DNA of 12,257 nucleotides from assembly GCA_019235595.1 (NCBI GenBank), contig JAFAKI010000098.1, positions 1 through 12,257 on the forward strand. Direction: 5' to 3'. Shown here in pieces: positions 1-5,792 of the stretch. Source of the stretch: Mucilaginibacter sp. (GTDB taxonomy: Bacteria > Bacteroidota > Bacteroidia > Sphingobacteriales > Sphingobacteriaceae). How positions within the stretch are numbered: the stretch's first letter is position 1; each line of letters starts with the position of its first letter. The notes beneath the pieces were generated by a model. That model searched no databases. It was not told the DNA's origin and was given only the letters and a program-made list of their open reading frames with translations. A program made the translations under genes and the position numbers.

Positions 1-544
1 AAAAAATAAACGAGGCGATAGAATGGGTTCCAAACGTGGCTACCGGTTTACGCTCCGCCATCATAATCGGCAACAGGTCTTCGAACCCGGAACTATAATT
101 ATAGACAAGAAAATTGCCGATTGTTAAATTACCAATTATTATCGCAGCTCCCAGTAGGATAATAAGCCAGGTTACTGTCAGCTGCACACTATATATATGA
201 CGAAATTGACTTATTTGAGTGTAATCAAGCAAAAAAAGTAAACTCAACAAGAAAAAATTGGGATATACACCAAAAGAGTATTCTTTGAACCAAAATGATG
301 CAGCGATGGTAAATACAACCAATGAAACATTTATAGTTAAGAAGAATATTAGATTTCGCGGCGTTACTTTAACAAAGGGAAGGTATGCAATCAGGGCCAA
401 AAAATACATCATGAAATAACGGGATTGCAGCAGTGTCCCATCCCGGGAAATCGGGAAAAAAAACCCAACAAATAACAGGGCATATACTATAAAATGCTTC
501 CTATTAAATTTGGTTGTTACACTTAAATCGGCAACGTTATCCAT
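1..544 (-). CDS. Probable Wzy-type O-antigen/exopolysaccharide polymerase, N-terminal part (cut by window edge)
   Basis: A reading frame opens with ATG at 542-544 and runs without a stop to the left edge, giving 181 codons. The translation is strongly hydrophobic. About five membrane segments can be read, including HFIVYALLFVGFFFPIS near residues 17-33, MMYFLALIAYLPFV, LIFFLTINVSLVVFTIAA, PNFFLLSLLFLL and VTWLIILLGAAIII. A polar stretch follows, ending in KPVATFGTHSIASFIF. A polar loop with an arginine/lysine and a TFGTHS-like motif between membrane helices is typical of Wzy/O-antigen ligase-like proteins, which join lipid-linked repeat units on the periplasmic face of the inner membrane. The gene follows the flippase in the same direction after 112 bp, which is the expected context for a polymerase. 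Wzy proteins diverge greatly and more than half is probably missing, so an unrelated polytopic membrane protein of the locus cannot be excluded. No clear ribosome binding site is visible. Confidence 0.65.
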   Translation of the reverse strand, partial: MDNVADLSVTTKFNRKHFIVYALLFVGFFFPISRDGTLLQSRYFMMYFLALIAYLPFVKVTPRNLIFFLTINVSLVVFTIAASFWFKEYSFGVYPNFFLLSLLFLLDYTQISQFRHIYSVQLTVTWLIILLGAAIIIGNLTIGNFLVYNYSSGFEDLLPIMMAERKPVATFGTHSIASFIF

Positions 545-656
545 TGATACCTGATTGGTGCTGATTCGTATTATTAAATTTAAAAAATTGCAATCAAAAT
601 CCTATTTGCAAGTGCTTAGCCGTGATTTTCTACTGAAACCAGCATAAGAATATCTT

Positions 657-2117
657 TTAAGAAAGGCTGGCATTGCGATTTCTTTTGATAAATTGTAATA
701 CCATCTTTTTATTTAAAATAGCAAACATCGCTATAAATATCATTAACCCAGCAGCAATTTTTAGAGACAACGTAATGAACGATTTTGGCACAATTGAATA
801 TTTGTAATAGACGAACATTACAACAACACAAATGATAATCTTCAGGATATCTAACCAGGGAATAGGTGTTTCTATCAGTCTGTTCACCACAATATAAGTT
901 AGCGCAATCGCTATTATACTCACTACTAAATTTGCATAAGCAGATGCCATATACCCATATCTCGGCACAAAAACGATGTTCAAAACAGTATCAACTATCA
1001 CTACTACGAATAGGATAAGGGTTTGAAATTTTGTCTCCTTCTTTAAATAAAAAATGGTATCCAGGTAAAATCCTTTGATACCTAATATAAAAGCTGCCAA
1101 TGCCGATACCGGAATGAGCATAGGATCTATTTGCTTAAAATTCTTGCCTAATAGTAACGTGATTATTTCGTTATAATTCCCCCAAAAAATCATAACCATG
1201 GGTAACGCTATCAGGAAAAGCATTTGGACAGATTTGTTCATATGAGACTTAAATACACTGTCCTCGCCATTTTCGGTATACAATTTCATAGCGATGGGCA
1301 AAGATGATGTAGCAGCAATCCCAATAAATACCCCAATGGTTTGCTGCGTAAAATCGTATCCGAGGGTGAATAAACCAGTCTCTGCAACTCCTCTGAAATA
1401 CCCTATCATAAACCGGCTCGAGTAGGACACCAAAAAACTTAATCCCGCCGATGCCGTTATTGGCAGGCTGTAAAAAACCATCTTCTTAAGAAGCTCACGA
1501 TCAAACTCAGAACGGATATTTTCTTTACTAAACTGAATGTTAAAATATGCGTAAACTACAGAAAACACAAACCCTAACGCCACACCGATAAATAACCCAA
1601 TATACGTATATCCCAGGTAAATCATCAGCATGCTGGCCCCCACGCCTATTACTGCTTTAATCAGGTTAGCATTAGAAAAAATGCGCGGCCTTAACTCAGT
1701 TACAAAAATTTGAGTAAATAAATTGAAGGTGAAATTTAGAAATAGCATCAGGCCAATTATTAAGATCAGCCATTTATCTATAAGTGTTTGGAAAAAAAGT
1801 TCGCTTAATAAAAAACATACCAGCGTTATGGCGGCTATGGTAATAGTAAAATAATTGACTACATGCTTAACAAAAATCAGATACCCTTTTTGCTGATCCG
1901 CCGCAATTGCCTCGGGATAGAACCGAATCAATCCATACCTAAACCATTCGCAAAAAACAATATTCAGAACACCTGCAACACTAATTACCAAAGAATACCG
2001 CCCATAATCTATGGGTAACAGCATTTTGGAATAATACAATATTGCAATAAATGATATGATCCCGGAGAGGCCTTTACTGAATAAGTATATTAAGGTATGT
2101 TTGAAAAAGGTACTCAA
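657..2117 (-). CDS. Wzx-type polysaccharide flippase (MOP/MATE-like superfamily)
   Basis: This 486-residue protein is almost entirely hydrophobic. About 14 membrane helices can be placed (for example near residues 10-28, 42-58, 84-104, 115-136, 173-190, 212-232, 297-312, 332-352, 365-384, 391-412, 421-438 and 448-468), with short polar loops. Length, helix count and an N-terminus of the form FKHTLIYLFSKGL...YGRYSLVIS fit the polysaccharide-biosynthesis/Wzx family, which flips undecaprenyl-linked repeat units across the inner membrane. The start is a TTG at 2115-2117. The frame upstream has no ATG before an in-frame TGA at 2163-2165, and the first internal ATG (residue 32) would remove the first membrane helix, so TTG is preferred. 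The gene lies 90 bp after the epimerase stop and 112 bp before the probable polymerase. No promoter matching TAnnTTTG was found in the 90-bp gap, so it is probably co-transcribed. Substrate specificity cannot be read from sequence. Confidence 0.88.
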   Translation of the reverse strand: MSTFFKHTLIYLFSKGLSGIISFIAILYYSKMLLPIDYGRYSLVISVAGVLNIVFCEWFRYGLIRFYPEAIAADQQKGYLIFVKHVVNYFTITIAAITLVCFLLSELFFQTLIDKWLILIIGLMLFLNFTFNLFTQIFVTELRPRIFSNANLIKAVIGVGASMLMIYLGYTYIGLFIGVALGFVFSVVYAYFNIQFSKENIRSEFDRELLKKMVFYSLPITASAGLSFLVSYSSRFMIGYFRGVAETGLFTLGYDFTQQTIGVFIGIAATSSLPIAMKLYTENGEDSVFKSHMNKSVQMLFLIALPMVMIFWGNYNEIITLLLGKNFKQIDPMLIPVSALAAFILGIKGFYLDTIFYLKKETKFQTLILFVVVIVDTVLNIVFVPRYGYMASAYANLVVSIIAIALTYIVVNRLIETPIPWLDILKIIICVVVMFVYYKYSIVPKSFITLSLKIAAGLMIFIAMFAILNKKMVLQFIKRNRNASLS

Positions 2118-2207
2118 ATTAACTAGGTATTTATATTTCGATTGCTTGTTTTGCCATAATAATCATAAAATGTTTTCCCGAAATACCGGTGATGCACAAA
2201 ACATGAC

Positions 2208-3224
2208 TTACGAAATCAACTCTACATGTTCCTTATACCAATTCACGCTAATTTTAAGCCCATTTGATACCGAGAACTCAGGCTTGTAATCAATTAGCCG
2301 CGATGCCTTACTAATATCAGCCAGGCTATGCTTCACATCGCCCCTGCGTTCGTTCTGATAATCTGGCCTTATTTTTACCTGGACGATATCGCATATATTA
2401 TCCCATAATTCATTTAATGTAGTACGCTCGCCAAATGCAATGTTGATCACTTCACTGCTATTGAGTTCAGTTGCAAGCATCGCCTTTATATTTGCCTGGA
2501 CAGCATTTTCAATAAATGTGAAATCCCGGCTTGTCTCCCCGTCCCCGTTAATCATAGGCGCCTGGTTTTTGAGTGCCTTTTCGATAAATATCGGTATAAC
2601 AGCTGCATACTGTCCCTTCGGATTTTGCTTTGGGCCAAAGACATTAAAATAACGCAGGCCGATTGTTTTCAGACCATATACTTTGTTAAAAACGTCTGCA
2701 TATAGCTCGTTAACTAATTTAGTTACCGCATATGGGGAAAGCGGTGCCCCTTCATTCCCTTCTACCTTTGGCAATATCGGGTTATCTCCGTAAGTAGATG
2801 AAGACGCAGCATAAACCATCCGTTTGATGTGTGGCGCGTCCTTTACCGCCAGTAGTATATTCAGGAAACCCGATATATTAACTTCATTTGTGGTGATTGG
2901 GTCGGCAATTGACCTGGGAACAGAGCCTAATGCAGCTTGATGACTTACATAGTCTATATCTGCTAATGCCGCTTTACAGGTTTCGAGTTCCCTGATATCA
3001 CCATGAATAAATTCAAAGTTTGGAAGCCCTACATACGGTTCAATATTTTTGTAAAAGCCGGTGGAAAGGTTGTCCAACACCCGTACCTTTTTTGCACCAT
3101 ACTTTATCAAATACTCTGTCAGGTTCGATCCGATAAACCCTGCGCCTCCGGTAATTAAAAATGATTTATCACCCAGAGACCCGGCATGATATGCCTTTTC
3201 GTACATATTATTATAGTCTTGCAT
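2208..3224 (-). CDS. UDP-N-acetylglucosamine 4-epimerase, TviC/WbpP-like (extended SDR family)
   Basis: The 338-residue protein is an NAD-dependent extended short-chain dehydrogenase/reductase. It has the nucleotide-binding glycine motif TGGAGFIGS at residues 25-33, HGDIR at 74-78, the serine cluster SSSTYGD at 141-147, and the catalytic pair Y165 and K169 (YAVTK). The segments HQAALGSVPRS (95-105), LRYFNVFGPKQNP (190-202) and NGDGETSRDF (226-235) closely resemble TviC of Salmonella Vi antigen and WbpP of Pseudomonas, which interconvert UDP-GlcNAc and UDP-GalNAc or their uronic acids in the cytosol. The serine triplet and the Tyr/Lys spacing fit the WbpP-type active site for N-acetylated sugars. 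The gene overlaps the upstream dehydrogenase by 14 bp, so the two are translationally linked. A second ATG at residue 7 (3204-3206) starts 4 bp beyond the dehydrogenase stop and could be the true start. The family call is firm; the exact substrate is inferred from similarity and from the dehydrogenase partner. Confidence 0.93.
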   Translation of the reverse strand: MQDYNNMYEKAYHAGSLGDKSFLITGGAGFIGSNLTEYLIKYGAKKVRVLDNLSTGFYKNIEPYVGLPNFEFIHGDIRELETCKAALADIDYVSHQAALGSVPRSIADPITTNEVNISGFLNILLAVKDAPHIKRMVYAASSSTYGDNPILPKVEGNEGAPLSPYAVTKLVNELYADVFNKVYGLKTIGLRYFNVFGPKQNPKGQYAAVIPIFIEKALKNQAPMINGDGETSRDFTFIENAVQANIKAMLATELNSSEVINIAFGERTTLNELWDNICDIVQVKIRPDYQNERRGDVKHSLADISKASRLIDYKPEFSVSNGLKISVNWYKEHVELIS

Positions 3225-4551
3225 CTACAATATCCTTATCAAAAAACCCCTTTACATCATAAACAACACCATTCGCAGTTTTAATTCCCGATATATCCAA
3301 GCCTTTAAATTCTGCGTGACTTACAGCCAAAATAATCCCGTCGTATTTACTTTGTTTAACAACTTCCAGGTCATTTAGTGTGCTGAAGCCATACTCATGT
3401 AAAACCTCATTAGGCTTCGCCCATGGGTCATATACAGATATATTGGTGTTATATGTTTTTAGTTCATTAACAATGTCAATGACCCGCGTATTCCTAACAT
3501 CCGGGCAATTTTCCTTGAACGTGAAACCAAGTATGAGAATATTGGCGTTTTTTACCCGGATATCTTTGTTAATCATTAACCTAACTATCTCCTGGGCTAT
3601 ATAGATCCCCATTTCATCATTTAACCTTCTTCCGGCTAATATAATTTCCGGGTGATAGCCTAATTCCTGCGCTTTTTGAGCCAGGTAATAGGGATCTACG
3701 CCTATACAATGTCCACCCACCAGTCCAGGTTTAAATTTAAGGAAGTTCCATTTGGTGGCTGCTGCCTCCAAAACTTCATTCGTATCAATACCCAGCTTGT
3801 TAAATATCTTGCTTAACTCATTCACGAAGGCGATGTTAATATCGCGCTGTGAATTCTCAATTACTTTGGCTGCTTCTGCCACTTTTATACTACTTGCCTT
3901 GTAAGTGCCGGCGGTTATAACAGAATTATATACTTTGTCGATATAGGTGGCGGCATCGGCAGTTGAGCCTGATGTTACCTTTAGTATTTTAGCAACCGTG
4001 TGCTCCTTATCACCCGGATTAATGCGTTCAGGCGAATATCCGGCGTAAAAATCTTTATTGTAGGTCAACCCGCTAAACTTTTCCAGCAACGGCACACACT
4101 CATCTTCCGTAACTCCCGGATACACAGTTGATTCATAAACGACCACATCACCCGTTTTAAGTACTTTACCCACCGTTTCACTAGCTTTATACAGCGGCAA
4201 CAAATCGGGGCGATTATTTTTATCAACGGGTGTCGGTACAGTAACGATAAAAAAGTTGCAATCTTTCAGGTGTTCCAAATCAGAGCTGCAGAATAACCCT
4301 GCTGAAGCATTGTTAATTCTGTTAACCTGTTTTAAGAGGTCTGATTCTACCTCCAGGGTACGATCATAGTTGTTGTTTAGTTCTGTAATTCTGCTTTCGC
4401 TGATATCAAACCCAACAACTTTGTACTTTTTTGCAAACTCTACTGCAAGCGGCAGTCCTACATATCCCAATCCAATAACGGCAATTCTAATGTCTGTGGG
4501 CTCCTTAAAAAAATTCTTGCGCAAATCTGTGCTGTGCTGCTCTAAAGACAT
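3211..4551 (-). CDS. UDP-N-acetylhexosamine 6-dehydrogenase, TviB/WbpO-like
   Basis: This 446-residue nucleotide-sugar dehydrogenase (UDP-glucose/GDP-mannose dehydrogenase family) oxidises C6 of a UDP-sugar to a carboxylate with two NAD+. An N-terminal Rossmann domain carries GLGYVGLPLA at residues 27-36. The central domain holds VTVPTP (103-108), VYESTVYPG (138-146), the catalytic-lysine helix VAEAAKVIEN (K229) and GGHCIGVDPYY with the catalytic cysteine C282. The C-terminal domain holds LGFTFKENCPDVRNTR (341-356). Length and segments such as GYSPERINPGD, AGTYKA, KWNFL and AGRRLNDEMG resemble TviB and WbpO, which act on UDP-GlcNAc or UDP-GalNAc, more than classical UDP-glucose dehydrogenases. 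The adjacent, overlapping TviC-type epimerase supports this; together they should make UDP-GalNAcA. The ATG at 4549-4551 gives a 20-residue lead before the Rossmann fold, normal for this subgroup. A 110-bp gap with no recognisable promoter or terminator separates it from the Wzz gene. Confidence 0.93.
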   Translation of the reverse strand: MSLEQHSTDLRKNFFKEPTDIRIAVIGLGYVGLPLAVEFAKKYKVVGFDISESRITELNNNYDRTLEVESDLLKQVNRINNASAGLFCSSDLEHLKDCNFFIVTVPTPVDKNNRPDLLPLYKASETVGKVLKTGDVVVYESTVYPGVTEDECVPLLEKFSGLTYNKDFYAGYSPERINPGDKEHTVAKILKVTSGSTADAATYIDKVYNSVITAGTYKASSIKVAEAAKVIENSQRDINIAFVNELSKIFNKLGIDTNEVLEAAATKWNFLKFKPGLVGGHCIGVDPYYLAQKAQELGYHPEIILAGRRLNDEMGIYIAQEIVRLMINKDIRVKNANILILGFTFKENCPDVRNTRVIDIVNELKTYNTNISVYDPWAKPNEVLHEYGFSTLNDLEVVKQSKYDGIILAVSHAEFKGLDISGIKTANGVVYDVKGFFDKDIVDARL

Positions 4552-4661
4552 AGTAATATATTAAAGAATTTATTAGTTGTTAGTTTGTACATTTTATTCC
4601 CCACTCTATCAATTCGCTCATTATGTAAACATCTATTCCGTAAAATCAGTGAAGATCATAT

Positions 4662-5768
4662 TCAGCTTTTATCTATTGGCGACATAATCCCACGATAGTA
4701 CTTCGCGATGGCAAGGGCAATCATAACTAATATACCGCCGAGAACCCCGCCAAGAACCAATCCCTTTATTTTACCAGTTTTTTCCACTTCAAGGGGTAAG
4801 ATGGGTGCATCAATTATCTGTATCAATGGGGTTTCCTTTCTTAAAGCGACCTTTGCCAATTCAAGGTTTTTTACCAATTCAGTCAACATGGCTGTATTAG
4901 CCTGCACATCAACCTGGCGGCGTTGAGAAGGCACTCTTAGTATCTGCAATGCAGGGTTGGCGTTAGGATGTGCATCAGCCGTTGAAGCAACCCCGGTTAT
5001 CGCTGAATTTAACTGGCTTCTTACCGAATCCGTAAGGTGTTGAAGTATGGTTACGTTTTGAGTCGATCGTTTGGTCTTGGTGGCGATGTAAAAATCCGAC
5101 ACGGTTTTTACAAGAGCTTCTGCAAAATATTTTGAAAACAACTCATTTTTTGAATCCACCTCCACATTGATAATACTTAATTTTTTATCCGACTTATCAA
5201 CTGTCAAATTCTTTTTAACTATATCCCGATAAAAAACCCCAAGAACGCTATCCTGGTGCAAGGTGAATTTAGAACGATCAGCGTCCGGCAAAAAATCAAC
5301 TTTGCTCAATACCGGGTCGTTCTTCCATTCATTTGGCAGGTTGTTAAAATTAATATATAAATGCGCAAGCGTTTCTTTTTTCCCGTCTACATCTACTGAG
5401 GTGAGTAGTGTATTTTCTATCATTGAGCGGGACTTTAGCAATTCCATTAAATTATCACCGGTAAATGCTCCGCCTGCGCCTGTTCCCAAATCTATACCAA
5501 ACTGGCTTGCCAAACCTGCCGCGGCACCCAGACCCGAAACTGAGGATGAGTTTTCATCCTGTAAGGCAAAGCTCAATTTTGCCTGGTAGAGAGGCTTTTT
5601 AAAAAATGATATAGACAAGCCCAGGATAGCCCCTATTATACCGGCAAGCAGAATAATCTTCCACCTGGCCCATAAATACATTCTTAGCTCCCGAAATCCG
5701 AGTATTAAATCTTTTAATGATAATTCGTCGGAGCTCTGGCTATTTATCTCGTTTTTAATTGGAGCCAT
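4662..5768 (-). CDS. Wzz-type polysaccharide chain-length determinant / co-polymerase (no kinase domain)
   Basis: The 368-residue protein has the layout of polysaccharide co-polymerases. A short cytosolic N-terminus is followed by a first membrane helix at about 36-56 (WKIILLAGIIGAILGLSISFF), a large periplasmic domain, a proline-containing stretch at 314-327 (PLIQIIDAPILPLE) and a second membrane helix at about 336-355. The sequence just after TM1, with KPLYQAKLSFAL, matches the Wzz domain start, and a Gly/Ala-rich stretch GLGAAAGLASQFGIDLG follows at 79-95. Such proteins form inner-membrane oligomers that control polymer length with Wzy and contact the export protein. The protein ends about 13 residues after TM2, with no Walker motifs and no tyrosine-rich tail, so no fused BY-kinase is present. 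It starts 24 bp after the stop of the SLBB export gene, clearly in the same operon. The ATG at 5766-5768 is preceded by a weak purine-rich stretch (AGAGATTA). Confidence 0.9.
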   Translation of the reverse strand: MAPIKNEINSQSSDELSLKDLILGFRELRMYLWARWKIILLAGIIGAILGLSISFFKKPLYQAKLSFALQDENSSSVSGLGAAAGLASQFGIDLGTGAGGAFTGDNLMELLKSRSMIENTLLTSVDVDGKKETLAHLYINFNNLPNEWKNDPVLSKVDFLPDADRSKFTLHQDSVLGVFYRDIVKKNLTVDKSDKKLSIINVEVDSKNELFSKYFAEALVKTVSDFYIATKTKRSTQNVTILQHLTDSVRSQLNSAITGVASTADAHPNANPALQILRVPSQRRQVDVQANTAMLTELVKNLELAKVALRKETPLIQIIDAPILPLEVEKTGKIKGLVLGGVLGGILVMIALAIAKYYRGIMSPIDKS

Positions 5769-5792
5769 TAATCTCTAAAATCAATAGTTATC

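Noticed and set aside
2163..2204. 13-codon ORF on the minus strand (MFCASPVFRENIL) in the gap between the epimerase and flippase genes
   Set aside because: No supporting signal; its TGA is the in-frame stop upstream of the flippase, and it looks like chance AT-rich sequence.
4580..4621. 13-codon ORF on the minus strand (MSELIEWGIKCTN) in the 110-bp gap between the Wzz and dehydrogenase genes
   Set aside because: Too short to support, with no ribosome binding site and no recognised family; similar tiny ORFs occur by chance in the other gaps.
5263..5589. 108-codon open frame on the plus strand inside the Wzz gene
   Set aside because: It is opposite a clear coding region, its translation has no family features, and it has no promoter or operon context.
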